A stretch of 64,000 nucleotides of DNA from Cristatella mucedo (Eukaryota > Bryozoa > Phylactolaemata > Cristatellidae): positions 4,480,270-4,544,269 of the forward strand of contig WPIO01000032.1 in NCBI GenBank assembly GCA_009760855.2, written 5' to 3'. The notes beneath the pieces were generated by a model. That model ran no database searches, was not told where the DNA came from, and worked only from the letters and a program-made list of their open reading frames with translations. Shown here piece by piece: positions 10,943-22,514 of the stretch. A program made the position numbers and the translations under genes. The first letter of the stretch is position 1. Every line of letters begins with the position of its first letter.

Positions 10943-11350
10943 AATAATAATAATATTATTATTATTAATTCACTTGATAAAGCGCCCTCAGAGAACTTAA
11001 TCTCTTTCTAGGCGCTGTACATTTGCTGTAAAGTAAAATGCAATTGAATGGTAAGAAAAATCAGGCTTGAAAAAACAATCGAAATGAAAAATATGGTTAG
11101 GGGTGACATGCACAGGGTCAGCATGCAAATGTGGTTAGTGGCAGCATGCACAGTGTCCACGCATAAGCACATAACAGACGAATCACAGGGACCCACTAAA
11201 TGCTGTCCTAAATAGGTGTGTTTTTAGGTTTCTTTTAAATGTGGTCAGGTCTGGGGATGTTTTGACGCAGGTCGGGAGGGAGTTCTAGGCTTTGGGAGCA
11301 TATGAACTAAATGCACGGTCTCCAAAGGATTTAAGGTTTGTACAAGGTAT
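10943..11350 (-). mobile_element. LINE-B 3' fragment (B2) with target-site duplication
   Basis: About 0.41 kb of LINE-B 3'UTR and C-terminal end, beginning on the plus strand with an (AAT/ATT)n tail and then the hairpin. The interrupted unit reads AAAATGGTGA before (10,933-10,942) and AAAATAGTTA after (11,351-11,360). This is a recognisable, slightly diverged target-site duplication, and uninterrupted sisters (e.g. 8,475-8,490) give the empty site. Strongly 5'-truncated. Confidence 0.85.
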
Positions 11351-11529
11351 AAAATAGTTACCGTCTTGCAAAACTACCACATTACCTACCATAGCTACTA
11401 TATACTTTAGAAAGACATGAACAAAATACTTAGCGGCCGACTTGGTATTGCATCAAAGAGTGTGGCCAGTATGTATGCACGTGCTTAATATGACATCGGT
11501 ATCAGCTTATACGCTGTTTTTAATTCTAC

Positions 11530-14500
11530 ATTAGCAATCAATAATATTCGGATCGTGGTTTTTCATGTTCAGACAAGTTTCCTTTCACTGCTTTGCTCTG
11601 AAGATGGAGTAGAGTTCCTACAATAAACCCTAGAATGAGCATTCAGGTCTAAATCTATGAATCTTATTCCTATGCAGCCTTTGGGTTCGGATTGGTGCTC
11701 TGCATCAGTGATTCAAGTGCAGAACTTCATGGAAAAAGCTGCCATGAGATATAACGGTTCCCTTCGGAAGTATTCGTTTTCAAAGAAAAGTGATTTTCGT
11801 CGCGTACTGAGTCCGATCTGTTTCCAAATCACTGCAGCAGCGACGTCCAAAAGCATATTCTGAAATCGCTTAGAATAACTCTATAAGGAACTGGTACATA
11901 TATAGGTTACAACAACAGACCTAGGACTGGCAGAGCCAGCACTCCACAGTTTACAGTATAGTGACATTTGCTTGAGTTTTTTGTGCCCTAGAATAAATAA
12001 GGACTAGCTAGGGCGATATAAGCCGTACAAGAGCTATGCATGCCCGAACTCTCGGTTTTATTAACAAAAGGCTTAAAATGAAACGTGTTTGAAGCTGGTA
12101 AATAATGTAAGAAAAAAATACTGTGACATAGCATGCTAATAATTTTCTATGCCGGCAATGGTCAGGACAACAACGGCACAGTCGTTGAAATATATTCTGA
12201 TATATCTCCATATGCAAAGCTAAAAAAGCTTGGAGGGCAAAGTGGGCGTTGCAAGCAATGTCCTTTGTAGCAGCATCAAAGCCTGAGCCGCTTGAGTTGG
12301 GCACTCGGTAGCTAAGAGGCTTTATATCACACCAATAAAGAGATCGAAAGTAGTATGGCGGAGTGACGATGAAGGTCAAGAAAGTAAACATAATAAGAGT
12401 AGCAGCTTGGGACAGCTAGAAGAATGTTTCATAAGCCTGCAGCAGAACCAATGTCGTTCCGGATGAATCGTGGAAGTAAGGGCGACTGATGCAATTCTGA
12501 AAATATAAGCTTCGATCGCCAACGGTGATAAGGGTATTTACTTAAAAGTCCGTGTATGACTTATAGATGACCTGAGGCCAGATGAAGGCTGAAACGTGTG
12601 CACGAGTTAAAGCTGCATCAAACGTAACTAAGCCAGGACGTGCTGGCTGTGGTTCAGAATAAGAATTGAGCTATTCGTCCACTTATTAATTTGATTGATT
12701 GTCTCCCCTTCAGCAGTAGGAACTGGTAGGTCAATGTCTTAGAATTTTAGACAAAGCTTTTAGCAGCATACATAAGCAGCTGGAGAGTAGTAAGGTTCTT
12801 TAGTTAGCTTTACTAAAGATCCGAATTACGGCGATCCAGCCTACACTGAGTAGCTAGTTAGATTTCTTTTACAATCCTCATAGGTAAAAAATACTTACTC
12901 TCACACAGAGATCTTCCCTGGTGGCTAGCGATGCAAGCAGTAAGTCTAATAAAGATTTCACACTTTAAGCACATACCAATGAGAACATCAATATTTCGAT
13001 GACATCGTTAGGTCACCTTACAGCTTGACCAATTTAAAGAGCTTTCTTACTTTAGCTATGCTCTTGGAGTGTTCCAGGAATTTGGTTATACGATCGTTCT
13101 AACACGGAATTAAATGAAATGTAGGATTAAACATCTTCATAACTACCATGGTGCTTGCCTTTCACTTAGGTGATTGCTGTGATTCAACTGCGACATGCAG
13201 CTCCGCATATCTTTGATTTCAAACGAGAGAAACCGTATATCCAGGCTAAAATATTCGTGGATAAGCATTTGTTAAATCGCTCAATACGTACTTTACGATG
13301 TGTATTATTAGACACATCTCATCAAGTGTATGGTAGAGACAAATGGCTAGTTTATGGCCGCATCTGAATTTTATTCGGACACTTGAAATCTTCACCATAT
13401 TAATGACTATGCTGTCAGCTTTTTAAAGATACCTAAATTTTTTTCTCTGATTTCTTGTAGCAAACTCTAGATATGTAAAATATATGGTTTTCGTAACGGA
13501 CACATGAAAAGAGGCTGCCGATGAAGGCTTTGCTTTAACTGTTAAATCTTTAACAACGGCATTTTCTCCAGAGCCTTGTACAATTTAAAATCGGAGGTTG
13601 CAGAGTTTGTCATGTCTAGAGAAATAAGAAGACCATACATTTTGAAACGTGAATTCACGACAATCTTTTTATATCCATAGTAGTATTTCTTTCCGCTGAT
13701 TGATGGCCAGTGCGATTCGTTGCTCAGAAAAGGTTTTTAAGCGACTGCTAGTTGACCACGTGACCGAATGATTCTCTATCTGGCGAATTCTCCAGCACCT
13801 ACTTAAAAGGGTGACCATCTTGCAAAACTACCACACGCCCTTACCATAGCTACCATATACTTTAGAAACGCATGAACAAAATACTTAACAGCTGACTTGG
13901 TATTGCATCGAAGAGTGTGGCCAGTGTCTATGCACGTGCTTGATATGACATCGGTATCAGCTTATACGCTGTTTATAATTCTACATTAGCAATCAGTAAT
14001 ATTCGGATCGTGGGTTTTCATGTTCAGACAAGTTTTCTTTCACTGCTTTGCTCTGAAGATGGAGTAGAGTTCCTACAATAAACCCTAGAATGAGCATTCA
14101 GATCTAAATCTATTACTCTCATTCCTATGCTGCCTTTGGGTTCGGTTTGGTGCTCTGCATCAGTGATTCAAGTGCAACACTTCATGGAAGAAGCAGCCCT
14201 TAGATATAACGGTGCCCTTCGGATGTATTCGTTTTCAAAGAAAGGTAATTTTCGTCGCGTACTGAGCCCGATCTGTTCCCAAATCACTGCAGCAGCAACG
14301 TCAGAAAGCTTATACTGAAAGCACTTAGAAGAACTCTCTAAGGAACTGGTGCATAACTAGGTTACAACAAAGGACCCAGGACCGGCCGAGCCAGCACTAG
14401 ACACTTTATGCCGTAGTGACATTAGCTTGACTTCGTTGTGTCCTGGAATAATTAAGGACTAACTAGGGTAATAATAAAAATAATATTAATTCACTTGATA

Positions 14501-14951
14501 AAGCGCCCTCAGAGAACTCAATCTCTCTCTAGGCGCTTTACATTTGCTGTAAAGTGAAATGCAATTGAATGGTAAGTAAAATCATGCTTGAAAAACAAAC
14601 GAGATGAATAATATGGTTAGGGGTGGCATGCACAGGGTCAGCATGCAAATGTGGTTAGTGGCAACATGCACAGTGTCAGCACGCATAAGCACATCAAAGA
14701 CGAATCACAGGGACCCACTAAATGCCGTCCTAAATGCGTGTGTTTTTAGGTTCCTTTTAAATGTGGTCAGGTCAGGGGATGTTTTGACGCAGGTCGGGAG
14801 GGAGTTCTAGGCTTTGGGAGCATATGAACTAAATGCACGGTCTCCAAAGGATTTAAGGTTTGTATGAGGTATTTCTAGACTGTTGGATTCCGAGAAGCTG
14901 GTGGTACGATGCTTGGCCTGATGGGGTATTATATCTGACAGATAGGCTGGA
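11530..14951 (+). repeat. Left arm of near-identical inverted duplication
   Basis: This stretch recurs in reverse complement at 18,211-21,418 and, after a LINE-B insertion, 22,228-22,440. Long runs match with few differences. For example, the 68-codon frame at 14,604-14,810 is predicted identical on the minus strand at 18,356-18,562. The arm includes part of unit 3, the start of unit 4 and the 3' end of LINE-B copy B3, so the inversion happened after B3 inserted. Confidence 0.85.
12180..13130 (-). mobile_element. Old LINE-A short-form remnant in unit 3
   Basis: Same remnant as in units 1 and 2. The minus strand near 12,330-12,190 carries the LINE-A 3'UTR signature (CTACCGAGTGCC..., then GGAGATATATCAG). 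Its inverted copy lies at 20,030-20,985. No intact frame of meaningful length remains. Confidence 0.6.
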
Positions 14952-17023
14952 GCCATAGAATGAAGGAACCTAAAAGTGAGCGACAAAACCTTGAAGTCAT
15001 TCCGTTGCTTGACTGGTAGCCAGTGCAGGTCGGCGAGAAGTGGAGTAATGTGGCAACTGCGAAGGTCACGACAGACAAGCCTAGCTGCAGAGTTTTGCAC
15101 AAGCTGCAATCGCATAATCACACATGCTGGTAGCCCAGTAAGCAGTGAGTTGCAGAAGTCGAGACGGGATGTCACGAATGCATGAACTAACTTGGACGTG
15201 ATATCTTTATCTAAACAAGCCCAAATTTTATCAATGTAATGAAGCTGAAAATAAGCGGATTTGACTGTGGAGCTGATAAGGTCGTCTAACGAGAGGTCGC
15301 TTTGGAATATGACACATAGATTCCGAGCTGATTCGACAGGAGATATGCTGGCAGAGCCGATTTTGAGAGTCAGCCTTTCCAATCTCTGGATCACTCTGGG
15401 TTTGCCCATAACTAGTAAGTTAGTTTTATCATCGTTAAGCTATAGAAAATTTGCTGCCATCCATGTGTGGATGTCATCAATGCATGCAGCTAGTGAGTTG
15501 AGAGAATTTGAGGTGCTCGAAGGCTGGGAGGGATCAAAGCAAAGGTACAACTGAGTGTCATCCGCATAGAAGTGAAAGCCTAGATTGTGCTTGGCAATCA
15601 CATCAGCAAGAGGAAGAGTATAAACCGTGAAAAGAACCGGACCTAGCACTGAGCCCTGAGGTACTCCATATTTTAGAGGTATTTCAGATGATCTTTGTCC
15701 ATTCACGTCAATACTCTGGAGTCTCCCTCTGAGATAGGACCTGAACCACTGCAAAGCTGTGCCAGTGATGCCCAGGCGAGATGAGAGGCACTCTAAAAGA
15801 ACTTTGTGATCGATGGTATCAAAAGCTGCCGAAAGATCAAGCAAAACAAGCAGAGACACTCTACCCATGTCTGCATTCCTAAGTAGGTCGTTGTATACCC
15901 GAAGCAATGCTGACTGTGTGGAGTGATTAGCTCTAAAGCCAGACTGGAACTTACTAGGAAGGTGTGAGGTTTCGATATACGAGTTTAGCTGGTCCGCCAC
16001 GACCTGTTCGAGTGTCTTTGATAGGAATGGTAGAAGGGAGACTGGGCGGTAGTTGCTTAAGTTCTCTTGGTCTAGTGTAGCTTTCTTGAGAAGTGGCCTG
16101 ACTACAGCTTTTTTGAAAGGTGCTGGGACATGACCTGAGGCTAATGACATATTAATTATGCTAGTTATGCATGGCAGCAGCAGATCAATGCATCGTAGGA
16201 GCAGGACAGTGGGAACAGGGTCCAGAGGACTTGTTGTCTTCTTTGATTGAGATGCGAACTTTAGGACTAGATCACTAGTGACCAGCTTAAATGCAGACAT
16301 TGAGGTGCAGCCAGGAACCGAGGAACAGCATTCTAGTGGGGAGGTTGTCATCGCAGGGATGGATTCCCTGATCTTGTCTATCTTCTGCACAAAGAATCTA
16401 GAGAAGCGATCGGCTAGATCGTCATTAGGATCATCAGGTAAGGAGCTAATCTGGGAACGGTTGAGGAGATGGTTTATTGTCGACATCAGCATTTTTGGGT
16501 TGTGCATCTGTGATTCAACAATGTTCTTATAAAAACTAGACTTAGCCTTTGCTAGGGTCGATTGGTACAACCTACAGTAGTCTTCATATGCCTGTCGATG
16601 GACAGTTAGTCCGGATCTTTTGTATGCTTTTTCAAGCTTTCGTTTAGTAGACTTGGCTAGTTTAATGCCTTCATTAAACCATAGGCCGTCTGGGCGGGGG
16701 CGCACAGTGCGCTTTTTCAGAGGGGCAAACTCGTCTAGCGTGTCAGCTAGTGTCGTGTTGAAGCTATCTACCAATGATGACAGATCGAAGGGAGGATTGA
16801 GCAGCAGAGGTGAAGCAGATATTCTCGCACGGACAGCATCGATGTCAAGGGTCTTGAGGTTTCGCGATTCACAGGTCATTGTAGAGGAGGATGTGGGCAC
16901 ACACTGTAGATTGAATGAGATCTGCATGTGGTCAGATAAGCATGATTTGGTAATATTTGGTGATGATAGAGTGCAGTTATGTGAGAAAATCTGGTCGAGT
17001 GTGTGACCCTTGACGTGGGTAGG
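14470..17023 (-). mobile_element. LINE-B, long 5'-truncated copy (B3)
   Basis: A 2.55-kb insertion into unit 4 between AACTAGGGT and TTGATATAAGCC, continuous in sister units (9,125-9,145). On the minus strand it starts inside the C-terminal part of the endonuclease domain (THVKGHTLDQIF), contains a complete reverse transcriptase and ends in the hairpin and AT-rich tail. The 7-bp stem AAGCGCC/GGCGCTT is formed by 14,501-14,507 and 14,532-14,538. It is the best-preserved reverse transcriptase in the window. Confidence 0.9.
14705..17023 (-). pseudogene. LINE-B endonuclease C-end + reverse transcriptase, two nonsense codons
   Basis: The main frame (17,041-15,440) first reads flank, then TKSCLSDHMQI (endonuclease end). 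The reverse transcriptase follows with YRPVSLLPFLSKTLEQ, LLVLLDLSAAFDTIDH, YGVPQGSVLGPVLF and the catalytic FYADDTQLYL near residue 492. A TAG at about 15,440 separates it from the in-frame continuation (NDDKTNLLVMGKPRV... SRLDFCNSLL... LHWLPVKQR). A second TAG replaces Trp in the KAWNSLP motif at about 14,807; the family end is at 14,705. Both changes are single-base by comparison with sisters. The copy is defective but young. Confidence 0.85.
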
Positions 17024-17189
17024 TTGATATAAGCCGTACAAGTGCTAGGTATAACCGATATCTCGTTTTTCTTAGCGACGGCCTAAAATAAACTGTATTT
17101 GATGCTGGTGAAGAATCTAAGAACACAAATACTTTGACATGACCTGCAAAAAATGATCTATTCCGGAAATGGACAGGACAATAATAGCA

Positions 17190-18170
17190 CAGTCGTTTAA
17201 GTATAATCTGATATATCTCCATATGCAACTCTAAGAAAGCTACAAAGGGCAAAGTGGACGTTACAGGCAGTGTCCTTTGTAGAACCGTGAAAGCCAGAGC
17301 TGCTTGAGCTTTGCATTCGCTAGCCAAGAGGCTTCATATCCCACAAAATAAAGATATTGAAACAGTGAAGTGGAGTTATGATGGCAGTTAAGAAAGTCAA
17401 CATATTGAAAGTAGCAGTTTGGGACAGCTAGAACAATTTTTTATGAATCTGCAGCAGAACAAATGTCGTTCCAGAAGAATCGTGAAAGAAGTGCGACCGT
17501 AGCAATTCTGCATATATAAGCTTTGATCGCCATAGGTGATTAAGGGTAGTTACTGAAAAGTCCGGGTATAAATTATTGATGACCTGAGGCCAGAAGAAGG
17601 CTGAAACGTGTGCACAAGTTAAGCTGTATTAAACGAAGCTAAGCCAGGACATGCTGGCTGTGATTTAGAATCAGAATTGAGCTCTTTGTCCACTTATCAA
17701 TTTGATTCATTGCCTCTCCTTCAGCTGTAGGACCTGGTGGGTCAATGTCTTAGAATTTTAGACAACGCTTTCAGCAGCACTCGTCACGAGCTGCAGAGTA
17801 GTAAAGCTCTTTGGTTAGCTTTAAAAAAATCAGAGTTACGGCAACGTAGTCTACACTAAGTAGCTAGTTAGATTTCTTTGACAATCCTCATAGGTAAAGA
17901 GTCCATAGTCTCACACAGAGATCTTACCTATTGGCTAGCGATGCAAGCAGTATGTGTAATAAAGCTTTCACAGGTTAGGCTGTTACTGAAAAGAACACCA
18001 GTGTTTCGATGACATCGTTAGGACGGGTTACAGCTTGACCGATTTAAAGAGCTTTCTTTGTCTAAACATATTCTTAGAGTGTTCAAGGAGTTCGTTTATA
18101 CGATCTTAGTAACAAGGGATTAAACGAAAAGCAGAATTGAACGTCTTCTTAACAACGGCGATGCTTGCCA
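17190..18170 (-). mobile_element. Old LINE-A short-form remnant in unit 4
   Basis: Nearly the same sequence as the unit 2 remnant (9,305-10,250). The minus strand carries the 3'UTR signature near 17,330-17,195 and the degraded RT C-terminus near 17,990-17,880. It lies in the spacer of the large inverted duplication, so it has no partner in the right arm. Confidence 0.6.
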
Positions 18171-20029
18171 TTCATTCTGTTGATCGCTTTAATTTAACTG
18201 ACACATGTAGCTGCTCCAGCCTATCTGTCAGATATAATACCCCATCAGGCCAAGCATCGTACCACCAGCTTCTCGGAATCCAACAGTCTAGAAATACCTC
18301 ATACAAACCTTAAATCCTTTGGAGACCGTGCATTTAGTTCATATGCTCCCAAAGCCTAGAACTCCCTCCCGACCTGCGTCAAAACATCCCCTGACCTGAC
18401 CACATTTAAAAGGAACCTAAAAACACACGCATTTAGGACGGCATTTAGTGGGTCCCTGTGATTCGTCTTTGATGTGCTTATGCGTGCTGACACTGTGCAT
18501 GTTGCCACTAACCACATTTGCATGCTGACCCTGTGCATGCCACCCCTAACCATATTATTCATCTCGTTTGTTTTTCAAGCATGATTTTACTTACCATTCA
18601 ATTGCATTTCACTTTACAGCAAATGTAAAGCGCCTAGAGAGAGATTGAGTTCTCTGAGGGCGCTTTATCAAGTGAATTAATATTATTTTTATTATTACCC
18701 TAGTTAGTCCTTAATTATTCCAGGACACAACGAAGTCAAGCTAATGTCACTACACCATAAAGTACCTAGTGCTGGCTCGGCCGGTCCTAGGTCCTTTGTT
18801 GTAACCTAGTTATGCACCAGTCCCTTAGAGAGTTCTTCTAAGTGATTTCAGTATAAGCTTTCTGACGTCGCTGCTGCAGTGATTTCGGAACAGATCGGGC
18901 TCAGTACGCGACGAAAATTACCTTTCTTTGAAAACGAATACTTCCGAAGGGCACCGTTATATCTCAGGGCTGCTTCTTCCATGAAGTGTTGCACTTGAAT
19001 CACTGATGCAGAGCACCAAACCGAACCCAAAGGCAGCATAGGAATGAGAGTAATAGATTTAGATCTGAATGCTCATTCTAGGGTTTATTGTAGGAACTCT
19101 ACTCCATCTTCAGAGCAAAGCAGTGAAAGGAAACTTGTCTGAACATGAAAACCCACGATCCGAATATTATTGATTGCTAATGTAGAATTATAAACAGCGT
19201 ATAAGCTGATACCGATGTCATATCAAGCACGTGCATAGACACTGGCCACACTGTTCGATTCAATACCAAGTCGGCTGTTAAGTATTTTGTTCATGCGTTT
19301 CTAAAGTATATGGTAGCTATGGTAAGGGTGTGTGGTAGTTTTGCAAGATGGTCACCCTTTTAAGTAGGTGCTGGAGAATTCGCCAGATAGAGAATCATCC
19401 GGTCACGTGGTCAGCTAGCAGTCGCTAAAAAACCTTTTCTGAGCAACGAATCACACTGGCCGTCAATCAGCGGAAAGAAATACTACTATGGATATAAAAA
19501 GATTGTCGTGAATTCACGTTTCAAAATGTATGGTCTTCTTATTTCTCTAGACATGACAAACTCTGCAACCTCCGATTTTAAATTGTACAAGGCTCTGGAG
19601 AAAATGCCGTTGTTAAAGATTTAACAGTTAAAGCAAAGCCTTCATCGGCAGCCTCTTTTCATGTGTCCGTTACGAAAACCACATATTTTACATATCTAGA
19701 GTTTGCTACAAGAAATCAGAGAAAAAAATTTAGGTATCTTTAAAAAGCTGACAGCATAGTCATTAATATGGTGAAGATTTTAAGTGTCCGAATAAAATTC
19801 AGATGTGGCCATGAACTAGCCATTTGTCTCTACCATACACTTGATGAGATGTGTCTAATAATACACATCGTAAAGTACGTATTGAGCGATTTAACAAATG
19901 CTTATCCACGAATATTTTAGCCTGGATATACGGTTTCTCTCGTTTGAAATCAAAGATATGCGGAGCTGCATGTCTCAGTTGAATCACAGCAATCACCTAA
20001 GTGAAAGGCAAGCACCATGGTAGTTATGA

Positions 20030-20985
20030 AGATGTTTAATCCTACATTTCATTTAATTCCGTGTTAGAACGATCGTATAACCAAATTCCTGGAACACTCC
20101 AAGAGCATAGCTAAAGTAAGAAAGCTCTTTAAATTGGTCAAGCTGTAAGGTGACCTAATGATGTCATCGAAATATTGATGTTCTCATTGGTATATGCTTA
20201 AAGTGTGAAATCTTTATTAGACTTACTGCTTGCATCGCTAGCCACCAGGTAAGATCTCTGTGTGAGAGTAAGTAATTTTTACCTATGAGGATTGTAAAAG
20301 AAATCTAACTAGCTACTTAGTGTAGGCTGGATCGCCGTAATTCGGATCTTTATTAAAGCAAACTAAAGAACCTTACTACTCTCCAGCTGCTTATGTATGC
20401 TGCTAAAAGCTTTGTCTAAAATTCTAAGACATTGACCTACCAGGTCCTACTGCTGAAGGGGAGAAAATCAATCAAATTAATAAGTGGACGAATAGCTCAA
20501 TTCTTATTCTGAACCACAGCCAGCACGTCCTGGCTTAGTTACGTTTGATGCAGCTTTAACTCGTGCACACGTTTCAGCCTTCATCTGGCCTCAGGTCATC
20601 TATAAGTCATACACGGACTTTTCAGTAAATACCCTTATCACCGTTGGCGATCGAAGCTTATATTTTCAGAATTGCATCAGTCGCCCTTACTTCCACGATT
20701 CATCCGGAACGACATTGGTTCGGCTGCTGGCTCATGAAACATTCTTCTAGCTGTCCCAAGCTGCTACTCTTATTATGTTTACTTTCTTGACCTTCATCGT
20801 CACTCCGCCATACTACTTCCGATCTCTTTATTGGTGTGATATAAAGCCTCTTAGCTACCGAGTGCCCAACTCAAGAGGCTCAGGCTTTGATGCTGCTACA
20901 AAGGACATTGCTTGCAACGCTCACTTTGCCCTCCAATTTTTTTTAGCTTTGCATATGGAGATATATCAGAATATATTTCAACGAC
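20030..20985 (+). mobile_element. Old LINE-A remnant in inverted arm
   Basis: Inverted copy of the unit 3 remnant. The plus strand near 20,850-20,985 shows the LINE-A 3'UTR-type sequence (CTACCGAGTGCC, then GGAGATATATCAG). It is not a separate insertion event but was carried along by the inverted duplication. Confidence 0.6.
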
Positions 20986-21418
20986 TGTGCCGTTGTTGTC
21001 CTGACCATTGCCGGCATAGATAATTATTAGCAGGTTATGTCACAGTATTTTTTTCTCACATTATTTACCAGCTTCAAACACGTTTCATTTTAAACCTTTT
21101 GTTAATAAAACCGAGAGTTCGGGCATGCATAGCTCTTGTACGGCTTATATCGCCCTAGCTAGTCCTTATTTATTCCAGGGCACAAAAAACTCAAGCAAAT
21201 GTCACTATACTGTAAACTGTGGAGTGCTGGCTCTGCCAGTCCTAGGTCTGTTGTTGTAACCTATATATGTACCAGTTCCTTATAGAGTTATTCTAAGCGA
21301 TTTCAGAATATGCTTTTGGACGTCGCTGCTGCAGTGATTTGGAAACAGATCGGACTCAGTACGCGACGAAAATCACTTTTCTTTGAAAACGAATACTTCC
21401 GAAGGGAACCGTTATAAT

Positions 21419-22227
21419 AATAATAATAATAATATTGCACTTGATAAAGCGCCCTCAGAGAACTTAATCTCTTTTTAGGCGCTTTACATTAGCTGCAAAG
21501 TGATACGCAATAGAATAGTAAGTAAAATCATGCTTGAAAAACAAACAAAATGAATAACATGGTTAGGAGTTACATGCACTGGGTCAGCATGCAAATGTGG
21601 TTAGTGGCAACATGAACAGTGTCAGCACTCATAAGCACATCGAGGACGAATTACAAGGACCCACTAAATGCTGTCCTAAATAGGTATGTTTTTAAGTTTC
21701 TTTTAAATGTGGTCAGGTCTGGGGATGTTCTGATGCAGGTCGGGAGGGAGTTCCAGGCTGTGGGAGCATACGAGCTAAATGCACGGTCTCCAAAGGATTT
21801 AAGGTTTGTACGAGGTATTTCTAGACTGTTGGATTCCGAAAAGCGAGTGGTACGATGCTTTGCGTGATGGGGTAGTATATCTGAAAGATAGGCTGGAGCC
21901 ATAGAATGAAGAGACCTAAAAGTGAGCGACAAAACCTTGAAGTCAATCCGTTGCTTGACTGGTAACCAGTGCAGGTCGGCGAGAAGTGGAGTAATGTGGC
22001 AACTGCGACGCTAACGACAGACAAGCCTAGCTGCAAAGTTTTGCACCATCTGCAATCGCCTGATCGCACATGCTGGTAGGCCAGTAAGCAGTGAGTTGCA
22101 GAAGTCGTGACGAGATGTCACGAATGCATAGACCAACTTGGACGTGGTATCCTTATCTAAACAAGCCCTAATTTTAGCAATGTTATGAAGCTGAAAATAG
22201 GCTGATTTGACTGTGGATCTCATGGCT
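21419..22227 (-). mobile_element. LINE-B 3' fragment (B4)
   Basis: Inserted into the right arm: the arm reads GGGAACCGTTATA before and TCTCATGGCTGC after, continuous in the left arm at 11,740-11,765. It starts on the plus strand with (ATA/AAT)n and the hairpin. The C-terminal frame at 21,651-21,932 (minus) is intact to the normal stop (AWNSLPTCIRTSPDLTTFKR... FSGSL), which shows where the B3 frame should end. Absent from the left arm, so it inserted after the inversion. Confidence 0.85.
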
Positions 22228-22514
22228 GCTTTTTCCATGAAGTGCTGCACTTGAATCACTGATGCAGCGCACCAATCCGAACCCAAAGGCAGCATTGGAA
22301 TCAGAGTCATAGATTTTGACCTGAATGCTCATTCTAGGGTTTATTGTAGGAACTCTACTCCATCTTCAGAGCAAAGCAGTGAAAGGAAACTTGTCTGAAC
22401 ATGAAAACCCACGATCCGCATATTATTGATTGCTAATGTTGAATTGAAAAAAGCTGATAAGGAAAGCTGAAAATAAGGATAAGCTGAAAAGTAGCTGATA
22501 CGGATTTCATAATA

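Larger units (their letters stand above)
10807..13678 (-). repeat. 2.46-kb tandem unit 3 (contains LINE-B insertion B2)
   Basis: Same order as the other units. Its 2,872 bases become about 2,454 when the LINE-B fragment and one target-site copy are removed, matching the ~2.46-kb period. Its promoter-like block keeps the E-box CACGTG (about 10,883) but has lost the TATA box. From 11,530 onward the unit belongs to the left arm of the large inverted duplication. Confidence 0.75.
13679..18210 (-). repeat. 2.46-kb tandem unit 4, split by LINE-B and cut by inversion breakpoint
   Basis: Unit sequence occupies 13,679-14,469 and 17,024-18,210, interrupted by LINE-B copy B3. It ends inside segment X at 18,210, where the inverted arm begins abruptly, so about 0.5 kb of the expected unit is missing. 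The promoter-like block at 13,690-13,800 keeps the E-box (about 13,757) and an altered TATA (TTAAAAA). Confidence 0.7.
18211..22440 (-). repeat. Right arm of near-identical inverted duplication
   Basis: Reverse complement of 11,530-14,951. It begins abruptly at 18,211 inside LINE-B sequence (18,211-18,697 is the inverted 3' end of B3, including hairpin and tail). It then runs through inverted unit 4 and unit 3 sequence, is interrupted by LINE-B B4 (21,419-22,227), and resumes to ~22,440. The promoter-like block at about 19,375-19,440 keeps CACGTG on the plus-reading strand. The spacer between arms is 14,952-18,210. Confidence 0.85.
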
